Shown here one piece after another: positions 11,926 through 19,315 of a stretch of 64,000 nt of DNA. The position numbers and the translations under genes are program-made. This DNA comes from Streptomyces marokkonensis (lineage in GTDB: Bacteria; Actinomycetota; Actinomycetes; Streptomycetales; Streptomycetaceae), in assembly GCF_008312835.1 (NCBI RefSeq), contig NZ_VSKS01000002.1:434001-498000 (forward strand), written 5' to 3'. A model generated the notes under the pieces. The model did no database searches. It worked only from the letters and a program-made list of their open reading frames with translations, and was not told where the DNA came from. How positions within the stretch are numbered: the first letter of the stretch is position 1; each line of letters opens with the position of its first letter.

Positions 11926-11944
11926 GCCGGGGCGGCACGCGCCG

Positions 11945-12739
11945 CTACCGGGGTGACAGCTCCACGTAGACCACCGTCGCGTCGTCGTGCGCCTTGCCCG
12001 GGCGCCGCGGCACCCGGCCCGCGTCCGCCCGCTCCAGGGTGCGCACCCGGTCCACCAGGGCCCGCGGCCCCTCCTTGCGGATCAGGGTGAGGCACTCCGC
12101 CCAGCCGCCCTCGTGGAACCTCTCCACCCAGCGCGCCGCACCGTCGGTCAGGGCGGCCAGGGCGCGCACCTCGCCGCGCGGCAGTGAACCGGTGACCGCG
12201 CGGGAGGCCACCGAGGGGTCCGCCGCCGCCGTGAAGAAGCCGCCCTCCTTGTTGCGCAGCGTGGTGTCCACCAGGGCGTGACTGGCCAGCGCCGAGCGGG
12301 GCAGCCGGTCCAGCCGGTCGTCCCGCAGCGCGGTGACCGTGCCGTCGGGGGCCTCGACGAGCAGGGCCGAGTCCGACAGCACCAGGTACTCCACCGAGGC
12401 CGGTGACCAGCGGGCCAGGACCACGGTTGCCTGAGGCGTACGGGGGTGAGAAAGGTCACAGGTTGTCGCGTGGCTCCCGGCGGTACGCGCGAGGGCGCGG
12501 GACAGCAGCTCGGCGAGGGGGACATCCTGGAGGGAAACGGTCAGTTCGGTCAGCGCGCCGCCGAGCCGTGCGGTGAACCAGGGCACCGAATGCAGACAGC
12601 CGCCCCCGTCACCCGGCGGGGTGACCCCGTCCAGCACCACGAGCGAACCGCCCTGCCCGGAGGCCGGGAGCCCGACGCTCGCGAAGTCCTCGTTGGGGCG
12701 GCCCGGATCACCCGGCTCCGAAACAAGCTCCGTACGCAT
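11945..12739 (-). CDS. PP2C-like protein phosphatase
   Basis: 264 residues from the ATG at 12739 (MRTELVSEPGDPGRPNEDF). PP2C landmarks are present: NEDF, VVLDGVTPP, VEYLVLSDSALL, LAALTDGAARW and the terminal KAHDDATVVYVEL. These acidic residues would bind two metal ions for Ser/Thr phosphatase activity. The protein has no membrane or sensor domain. A clear homologue is at 58849-59673 inside the integrative element. The family is well represented in streptomycetes but its substrates are unknown. Confidence 0.8.
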   Translation of the reverse strand: MRTELVSEPGDPGRPNEDFASVGLPASGQGGSLVVLDGVTPPGDGGGCLHSVPWFTARLGGALTELTVSLQDVPLAELLSRALARTAGSHATTCDLSHPRTPQATVVLARWSPASVEYLVLSDSALLVEAPDGTVTALRDDRLDRLPRSALASHALVDTTLRNKEGGFFTAAADPSVASRAVTGSLPRGEVRALAALTDGAARWVERFHEGGWAECLTLIRKEGPRALVDRVRTLERADAGRVPRRPGKAHDDATVVYVELSPR

Positions 12740-13134
12740 CCGGCCAGTCTGCACGAGCTCTCCACAACGGCCGCGAAAGGCGGGCAACGGTTGCCGGATC
12801 CCCGCAGCCGTGCAGGTCAGACGCCTGGTTTGGGAGGGATTGAAGCCCTCGGGGAAGGCGTGGCGGCGAATACTGCCACCGCCCGCCGCAGACGTCCAAC
12901 CGGCGTGCCCCGCAAGGCGGCTGTCGAACCCCGTGGAACTTGCTCCCCAACTCACGTCCGATGTTCACTCCTTCGAGTGGCGGGTCAGGTGATGCGCATC
13001 CACTGTCCACGGGCACTGGGAGGGTCGGGGAGCGATGGGGGCGCCTCGCTGCCCGAGCGCGGTCAGGAGCTCGGGGTGAACGCCCGCACCCGTTGACGGA
13101 GCGTCACCCGGGCCCACGGGTACACGAGTCAGGA
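12740..13134. other. 395-bp intergenic region upstream of the conservon
   Basis: No coding frame here is convincing. It must hold the divergent promoters of the PP2C gene and of cvnA. The only structure seen is a small hairpin, CACTC-cttc-GAGTG, around 12966-12979. No recognised operator was found. Confidence 0.5.
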
Positions 13135-16100
13135 ATGCGAGCACCGGTGCAGAAGACGCGGCCTCGTCGCAAAGGCAAGCAGACGGCCCCCGAGGGGGAC
13201 GCGGAGCAGAGGCCCACCGTCGGCAGGGGCCGCCCCACCCATGTGCGCAACCGGCTCATCGTCGCCGTGGCCGTGGTGGCCGCCGCGATCGCCGGGGCCG
13301 GGGCGCCCTCCGTGCTCGCCGCCTCCGGTCAGCTCAGCGACTCGCAGGACCTGGTGACCCTCGCCGAGCAGACCCAGGACGCCCTCACCCTCGCCCACTC
13401 CCTCGCCGACGAGCGCGACGAGGTCGTTCCCTACATCGCGGCCGGCCGCCCCAAGGACAAGGCGCCCTCCGAGGAGCACAGCGCCCGGGTCGACCGGCAG
13501 GTTGAGGAACTGCGTGCCGACACCGACACCTCCCGGACGCTGCGCGACGAGCTCGACGCCGTGGCCGCCGTCCGCAGAGCGGCGCTCACCGGGAAGAGCA
13601 GCGCTCTCGAAGCGCACCAGGCGTACTCCACCGCCATCTCCCAACTGCACCGGCTCTCCGAGCAGCTGGCGGACCGTACCCCGCCCCGGGCCGGCTCCGG
13701 AGCCCATGCGCTCGCCGAGCTGGACGCCGCCGTCCAGCAGGCGGCCGCCACCCGGGGACTGCTGCTCGCCGCGCTGAACGTGCCGCGCACCACGCAGACC
13801 GTGATCGACCCGGTCACCGGCCTGCCGACCACGTCCACCGCCTCCTCGGACGCCGACAGCAAGCGGCGCGACGCGCTGAGCGCCGCCGCGCTCCAGGCCC
13901 GGCTGCGCTCCGACGCCGCCCTCGCCGACTTCCGCGACGGCGCGCCCGAGACCGCCCGCGCCTCCTACGACTCCACGGTCACCGGGCCCGAGGTCGACTC
14001 CGCCGAGAAGTACCTCGCGAGCCTCACCGACGAGCCGTCCCTCTCCGACGGCGACCTGGACACCGGCACCAAGAAGCTCGCGGCCGCCCTCACCGCGCGG
14101 ATCGACGCGATGCGCGGCGTGGAGTCCGCGCTCTTCGACAAGCGCACCAAGGACCTCGCCCAGCTCCGCGACGACGACGTCACCGAGCTGGAGATCCGGA
14201 TCGCCGTCCTCGGCGCCCTGATGCTGCTCGCGGTCGGTATCGCCACGGCGATGGCCCGCACGCTCACGCGTCCCCTGTCGGTGCTGCGCCGCGGTTCCGC
14301 CCGCCTCGCGCAGGCCGAGGACCCCGCCGCGGAGGAGCCGGTCACCTTCACCGGCCGCAACGACGAGTTCGCGCAGGTCGTCCGGTCCGTCAACGCCCTG
14401 CACGCGCACGCCGCCCAGCTCGCCGAGCGGATCGCCACGCTCGAGGCCGACCGCAAGCATCTCGTCGGCCAGCGGCAGCGGATGGCCGACGCCCGTGAGG
14501 AACTCCGCACCGAACTCGCCGAGTCCGCGGCCCAGCTGGAGCGCCTGCGCGCCGGCGTCGGCGGCACGTTCGTCAACCTCGCCCTGCGCACCCTCGGTCT
14601 GGTCGAGCGGCAGCTCGGCGTCATCGAGGGGCTGGAGGAGCGGGAGGACGACCCGGAACGCCTGGCCACCCTGTTCAAGCTCGACCACTTCGCCACCGTC
14701 ATGCGCCGGCACAGCGAGAACCTCCTGGTCCTCGCCGGCACCGAGCACGGCCGGCACACGGCGGGGCCGGTGCCGCTGGTGGACGTCGTACGGGCGGCCG
14801 TCAGCGAGATCGAGCGGTACGAGCGGGTGCGGATCGCCGCGCTGCCGCCGCACGCGCACATCGCCGGGTTCGCCGCGGACGACCTGTCCCACCTGCTGGC
14901 CGAGCTCATGGAGAACGCCACCTCGTTCTCCCCGCCCGACCTGCCCGTCGAGGTCTCCGGCTGGCTGCTGGAGAACGGCGAGGTCATGCTCTCCGTCCAG
15001 GACGGGGGCATCGGCATGGCCGACGACCGGCTGGAGCGGCTCAACGCCCGCCTGTCCGACTTCGACCCGGAGACCACGTACGACGCGGAGGCCGACGACG
15101 GTCTCGGTCTCGGCCTGTACGTGGTGGCCCGGCTCGCCCACCGGCACGGCGTGCGGGTCCAGCTGCGCGAGCAGAAGCAGGGCGGCATCGCCGCGGTCGT
15201 CGTTCTCCCCGACCCCCTGCTGGCCGCCGCCACCCCCACCGCGGTCCCCACTCCGGTCTCCGGCGCCTCCTGCACCGTCTCCCTCCCGGGCGCGGACGCC
15301 GAGGCCAACTCCAACGTCCTGCACGGCCGCACGGAGTCGGACGACCCGCTGGTCATCCTGGCGGAGAAGGCGGTGCGCGGCCGCGACGCGGCCGCGGGGG
15401 CAACACCGCGCACCCCGGAGTCCGGCCACCCGCGGGAGCTGACGGAGTCCGGGGCGGAGCGCGCGGCGGATGCCGCCGGGGACCGGGCGGACGATTCCGC
15501 CGCGGGCCACCCCGACGTGCCCGCGCAGAGCCGTTCCGACGCCTCGGCGGACGACCCCGTGGAGGACACCGGCGAAGGGCTTCCGGCCGCGCCGCCCGAG
15601 CGGGTCGCCGAGACCACGATGGAGCTGCTGGTCCCCGTACAGCCCGACGCGGCCGACGAGCCGTCGGCACCCTCGTCGCAGTCGGTACGTCCGGGAGCCG
15701 CCCGCGACCACGGGACCGGCACGGAAGCCGCCGACCCCCGAGACGCCGGACCCGAGCCCGTCGCCCGGACGGAGTCCGAGGCCGTGCGCCCGGGTGCCGG
15801 TCACGCGTACGGCGCCGAGCCGGCCCCGGAAGCCGACGGCGTACGCGCCGCCGCCGGGCCCGGGGCCGCCGCGCAGCCGTCCGGCGCCGACGCGTCCGGC
15901 ACCGTGCCCCCGCCGGGTGCGCTGCCGCGTCGTCCGGTGGCCGGGAGCGGCGACGGCGACGAGCACACGCGCGTCGCGGACGGGGACGCGGACGAGGAGC
16001 CCGTCACCGCCAAGGGGCTGCCCAAGCGCACGCCGAAGATCACCGCGCCCGCCGCGCCCCCGCGCCCGCGCACCGGGGCCGTGGACGCCGAGGCACTGCG

Positions 16101-16257
16101 CCGGCGGCTCGGCGGGTTCCGCCGGGGGGCGGACGCCGGCCGCAGGGACGTCGAGGCGGAGATCGCCGAACGCACCGGACACCACCAGGCCCCGCCCGGC
16201 ACCGGCGCACCGACCGAAGAAGCCACGGGGGGCACCGTCGAGGAGGCAAGCAGTTGA
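13135..16257 (+). CDS. cvnA: conservon sensor histidine kinase-like protein (CvnA type, NIT domain)
   Basis: About 1040 residues. The start is the ATG at 13135 or the GTG at 13147, which has better spacing from AGGAA. TM1 is at about 41-62. A helical extracellular domain of nitrate/nitrite-sensor (NIT) type follows, then a second membrane segment (IAVLGALMLLAVGIATAM), HAMP and a coiled linker. The ATPase domain has LLAELMENATSFSPPD, VQDGGIGMADDRL and DDGLGLGLYVVARLAHRHG. About 330 disordered, acidic Ala/Pro-rich residues end the protein. No clear SHELR-type H box is visible, in line with cvnA proteins acting as membrane platforms for the GTPase complex. It is the first gene of a four-gene overlapping operon. 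Confidence 0.9.
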   Translation: MRAPVQKTRPRRKGKQTAPEGDAEQRPTVGRGRPTHVRNRLIVAVAVVAAAIAGAGAPSVLAASGQLSDSQDLVTLAEQTQDALTLAHSLADERDEVVPYIAAGRPKDKAPSEEHSARVDRQVEELRADTDTSRTLRDELDAVAAVRRAALTGKSSALEAHQAYSTAISQLHRLSEQLADRTPPRAGSGAHALAELDAAVQQAAATRGLLLAALNVPRTTQTVIDPVTGLPTTSTASSDADSKRRDALSAAALQARLRSDAALADFRDGAPETARASYDSTVTGPEVDSAEKYLASLTDEPSLSDGDLDTGTKKLAAALTARIDAMRGVESALFDKRTKDLAQLRDDDVTELEIRIAVLGALMLLAVGIATAMARTLTRPLSVLRRGSARLAQAEDPAAEEPVTFTGRNDEFAQVVRSVNALHAHAAQLAERIATLEADRKHLVGQRQRMADAREELRTELAESAAQLERLRAGVGGTFVNLALRTLGLVERQLGVIEGLEEREDDPERLATLFKLDHFATVMRRHSENLLVLAGTEHGRHTAGPVPLVDVVRAAVSEIERYERVRIAALPPHAHIAGFAADDLSHLLAELMENATSFSPPDLPVEVSGWLLENGEVMLSVQDGGIGMADDRLERLNARLSDFDPETTYDAEADDGLGLGLYVVARLAHRHGVRVQLREQKQGGIAAVVVLPDPLLAAATPTAVPTPVSGASCTVSLPGADAEANSNVLHGRTESDDPLVILAEKAVRGRDAAAGATPRTPESGHPRELTESGAERAADAAGDRADDSAAGHPDVPAQSRSDASADDPVEDTGEGLPAAPPERVAETTMELLVPVQPDAADEPSAPSSQSVRPGAARDHGTGTEAADPRDAGPEPVARTESEAVRPGAGHAYGAEPAPEADGVRAAAGPGAAAQPSGADASGTVPPPGALPRRPVAGSGDGDEHTRVADGDADEEPVTAKGLPKRTPKITAPAAPPRPRTGAVDAEALRRRLGGFRRGADAGRRDVEAEIAERTGHHQAPPGTGAPTEEATGGTVEEASS

Positions 16258-16757
16258 CCGCGTCCAGTACCTTCGGACTGAGCAGTGAGGCCCGCAACCT
16301 GCACTGGCTGCTGACCAACCTCGTCGAGGAGGTGCCCGGCATCCTCTCCGTCGCGGTGGTCTCCTCCGACGGGCTGCTGCTCCTCTCCTCCGACGACCTC
16401 CACAACACCGAGGCCCGCGACGCGCGGACCGCGAAGCGTTCCGGCCCGCGCGGCTCCGCCGCCGACCTCGCCACCGTCGTCTCCGGCATCGGCAGCCTCA
16501 CCGTCGGCGCCTCCAAGCTGATGGACTGCGGCCCGGTCAAGCACACGATGGTCGCGATGGACGACGGCAGCCTCTTCGTGATGTCGATCAGCGACGGCTC
16601 GCTGCTCGGCGTGCACGGTGCCGCGGACTGCGACATGAGTGTCGTGGCCTACCACATGGCCCTGTTCGTCGGCCGGGCCGGCCATGTCCTGACGCCCGAA
16701 CTCCGCAGCGAACTGCGCAAGAACCTGGAGAACGAGTCCACCGGGAGCCGCCCGTGA
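16254..16757 (+). CDS. cvnB: roadblock/LC7-domain protein (CvnB)
   Basis: 167 residues. The likely start is the TTG at 16254, which overlaps the cvnA stop codon and is preceded by GAGGAGG at 16240-16246. The roadblock/LC7 fold is seen in LHWLLTNLVEEVPGILSVAVVSSDG followed by alternating strands (VKHTMVAMDDGSLFVMSISDGSLLGV). In conservons this protein pairs with the GTPase as a likely activity modulator on the membrane, as MglB does for MglA. Confidence 0.93.
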   Translation: MTASSTFGLSSEARNLHWLLTNLVEEVPGILSVAVVSSDGLLLLSSDDLHNTEARDARTAKRSGPRGSAADLATVVSGIGSLTVGASKLMDCGPVKHTMVAMDDGSLFVMSISDGSLLGVHGAADCDMSVVAYHMALFVGRAGHVLTPELRSELRKNLENESTGSRP

Positions 16758-17185
16758 GCAGCACGTCCAGGAAACATCTCCCGGTCCGCGGCGGTGACCG
16801 CAAGCCCGCCCGGGTCCGCCCGTACTCGCTCACCGGCGGCCGCACCCGCTTCGGCCACGTCCTCCTCGTCGAGACGTTCGTCGGCGCCACCGCCGGCACC
16901 GCCGCGCTCGACGCCGCCGAGGAGCGCAGGGAACTCACCAACGGCGGCCTCACCTCCCGGGTCATGCCGGAGATGCGGGCCATCGTCGAACTGTGCCGCC
17001 GTATGCGTACGGTGGCCGAGATCGCCGCGCTGCTGAGGATGCCGCTCGGCGTGGTCCGCGTCCTCCTGAGCGACCTCGCGGACCAGGGAAAGATCCGTGT
17101 CTACGGAACGGGAACCGGCCACGGCACGGGCCGCCCCGACCGCGCGTTGCTGGAAAGGGTGCTGAGTGGACTCCGTCGTCTCTGA
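16754..17185 (+). CDS. cvnC: DUF742 winged-helix protein (CvnC)
   Basis: 143 residues. The GTG at 16754 overlaps the cvnB stop (GTGA). RVRPYSLTGGRT is the DUF742 N-terminal signature. It is followed by a helix-turn-helix-like region (MRTVAEIAALLRMPLGVVRVLLSDLADQGKI). In known conservons this protein binds the sensor and GTPase partners; direct DNA binding is not established. It overlaps cvnD by 20 bp. Confidence 0.92.
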   Translation: MSSTSRKHLPVRGGDRKPARVRPYSLTGGRTRFGHVLLVETFVGATAGTAALDAAEERRELTNGGLTSRVMPEMRAIVELCRRMRTVAEIAALLRMPLGVVRVLLSDLADQGKIRVYGTGTGHGTGRPDRALLERVLSGLRRL

Positions 17186-17804
17186 CGCCGCTCACGGCGT
17201 CTCCCCGCTCGTCGAAGCAGACGAGCCCCTGCTGCCCTGGCAGACGGACCGCACCCGCGCGCCGATCGCCACGAAGATAGTGGTGGCGGGCGGCTTCGGG
17301 GTCGGCAAGACCACGCTCGTCACCACCGTCTCGGAGATCACGCCCCTGCAGACCGAGGCGCTGATGACCGAGGCGAGTGAGGAGACCGACGACCTCACCG
17401 CCACGCCGGGCAAGCTGACCACCACCGTGGCCATGGACTTCGGCCGCATCACGCTCGACGACGACCTGGTGCTCTACGTCTTCGGCACACCCGGTCAGCA
17501 GCGGTTCTGGTTCATGTGGGACGACCTGGTGCGCGGCGCGATCGGCGCCGTCGTGCTGGCCGACACGCGCCGCCTGAAGGACTGCTGGCCGGCGCTGGAC
17601 TACTTCGAGAGCTGCGGACTGCCCTACGTCGTCGCGGTCAACCACTTCGACGGCAGCGAGCGGTTCGACGCCGAGGACGTGCGGGAGGCGTTGACGATCC
17701 CCGCGCACATACCTGTAATGATCATGGATGCGCGCCGCCGGATCTCGGTCATCGAGACCCTCCTGTCCCTCGTGGGCCACGCGCTCGACGAAACCCCCGA
17801 GTAG
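17166..17804 (+). CDS. cvnD: conservon small GTPase (CvnD)
   Basis: 212 residues from the GTG at 17166. The P-loop GGFGVGKTTLV, a switch region, FGTPGQQRFWFMWDDLVRGA (G3-like) and VAVNHFDG (N-D specificity motif) mark an MglA-like small GTPase. It would cycle between GTP and GDP forms to switch the membrane complex that cvnA-C build. Conservon GTPases influence development and antibiotic production in Streptomyces coelicolor. The start lies within cvnC, so translation is tightly coupled. Confidence 0.94.
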   Translation: MDSVVSDAAHGVSPLVEADEPLLPWQTDRTRAPIATKIVVAGGFGVGKTTLVTTVSEITPLQTEALMTEASEETDDLTATPGKLTTTVAMDFGRITLDDDLVLYVFGTPGQQRFWFMWDDLVRGAIGAVVLADTRRLKDCWPALDYFESCGLPYVVAVNHFDGSERFDAEDVREALTIPAHIPVMIMDARRRISVIETLLSLVGHALDETPE

Positions 17805-17839
17805 TCCCCCTGAGCAGTCCCCTTAGGAGCGTCCCCCGT

Positions 17840-19093
17840 ATGCGGAAGATACTCGTCGTCGGAGCCGGCCAGTCCGGTCTCCAGCTCGCCCTCGGCCTCC
17901 AGTCGCACGGGTACGAGGTCACCCTGATGTCCAACCGGACCGCGGACGAGATCCGCACCGGGCGGGTCATGTCGACGCAGTGCATGTTCCATACGGCCCT
18001 GCAGCACGAGCGCGATCTCCAGCTGAACTTCTGGGAGTCCCAGGCCCCGAAGATCGAAGGACTCGGCGTCTCGGTCGCCGCCCCCGGCTCCTTCGACCCG
18101 GGTCCGACGCAGCGCGCCATCGACTGGCTGGGCCGGCTCGACGGGTTCGCCCAGTCGGTGGACCAGCGGGTGAAGATGGCCGGATGGATGGAGACCTTCG
18201 CCCAGCGCGGCGGCCAGCTCGTCATCCACGGCGCGGCGGTCGGCGACCTGGACTACTTCTCCCGCGCGTACGACCTCGTGCTCGTCTCGGCGGGCAAGGG
18301 CGAGCTCGTCCAGATGTTCGCCCGCGATCCGGAGCGCTCCCCCTACAGCGAGCCGCAGCGCGCCCTGGCCGTCGCCTACGTCCACGGGCTCGGCCCGCGT
18401 CCGGAGCACCCGGACACCGAGGCGGTCCGCTGCAACCTGGTCCCCGGCGTCGGCGAGATGTTCATCATGCCGACGTACACGACCTCGGGCCGCGCCGACA
18501 TCCTGTTCTGGGAGGGCATACCCGGTGGCCCGCTGGACGCCTTCAAGGACGTCAAGGACCCGGCGGAGCACCTCTCCCTGACCCTGGAACTCATGGAGAC
18601 GTTCCTCCCCTGGGAACACGCCCGGGCCACCAAGGCCGAACTGACCGACGCCGGCGGCACCCTCGCGGGCCGCTACGCCCCCACCGTCCGCAACCCCGTC
18701 GGCCGGCTGCCCTCCGGGGGGCTCGTCCTCGGCGTCGCCGACGTGGTCGTCGCCAACGACCCGATCACCGGCCAGGGTTCCAACTCGGCCTCCAAGTGCG
18801 CCGCCTCCTACCTCGCCTCGATCCTCGAGCACGGGGAGAAGGAGTTCGACGAGACCTGGATGCGGCAGACCTTCGACCGCTACTGGGAGACGGCCCAGCA
18901 CGTCACCAAGTGGACGAACACCATGCTCGCCCCGCCGCCGGAGCACGTCCTGAACCTGATCGGCGCCGGCGGACAGCTCCAGCCGGTCGCCGACCGCTTC
19001 GCCAACGGCTTCAACAACCCGGCCGACTTCGAGAACTTCCTCTACGACCCGGAGAAGACGGCCGCCTACCTGGCCTCGGTCACCGGAGCCTGA
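17840..19093 (+). CDS. styrene-monooxygenase-like FAD-binding protein
   Basis: 417 residues. The ATG at 17840 has an upstream TTAGGAGC at 17823-17830. The N-terminal dinucleotide fold KILVVGAGQSGLQLALGLQSHGYEVTLMS has the GxGxxG motif. RVMSTQCMFHTAL and GVADVVVANDPITGQGSN match the two-component styrene/indole monooxygenase A subunit (StyA) layout. Such enzymes need a separate flavin reductase, and none is nearby. The gene follows the conservon at 35 bp, so it may be co-transcribed. The substrate is unknown. Confidence 0.85.
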   Translation: MRKILVVGAGQSGLQLALGLQSHGYEVTLMSNRTADEIRTGRVMSTQCMFHTALQHERDLQLNFWESQAPKIEGLGVSVAAPGSFDPGPTQRAIDWLGRLDGFAQSVDQRVKMAGWMETFAQRGGQLVIHGAAVGDLDYFSRAYDLVLVSAGKGELVQMFARDPERSPYSEPQRALAVAYVHGLGPRPEHPDTEAVRCNLVPGVGEMFIMPTYTTSGRADILFWEGIPGGPLDAFKDVKDPAEHLSLTLELMETFLPWEHARATKAELTDAGGTLAGRYAPTVRNPVGRLPSGGLVLGVADVVVANDPITGQGSNSASKCAASYLASILEHGEKEFDETWMRQTFDRYWETAQHVTKWTNTMLAPPPEHVLNLIGAGGQLQPVADRFANGFNNPADFENFLYDPEKTAAYLASVTGA

Positions 19094-19156
19094 GCGGCCT
19101 CTGACCCGGGGTCCGGCCGTCGCCGTCCGCCGACGTCGGCCGCCTTCGGACGGCCC

Positions 19157-19189
19157 GGGGACGGCCCTGGTGCAGCCGGGGCCGTCCCC
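19157..19189 (+). terminator. strong hairpin terminator
   Basis: GGGGACGGCCC at 19157-19167 pairs perfectly with GGGCCGTCCCC at 19179-19189 (11 bp). It lies about 65 bp past the flavoprotein stop and before the next promoter region. Confidence 0.85.
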
Positions 19190-19315
19190 GCGGCCGTGCG
19201 CCGAGGCCCGAAGGGGGGGTGAATGCGGCGAATGTCGCAATTAGCCCAATAGGGCAATAAATGTTCGATCATCCTGCATACTGGACCTCGTCTCGTACGT
19301 CTGTACGGGAAGGGA

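Noticed and set aside
13129-16185. Long minus-strand frame opposite cvnA
   Set aside because: Gly/Val/Arg-rich shadow of the conservon kinase gene.
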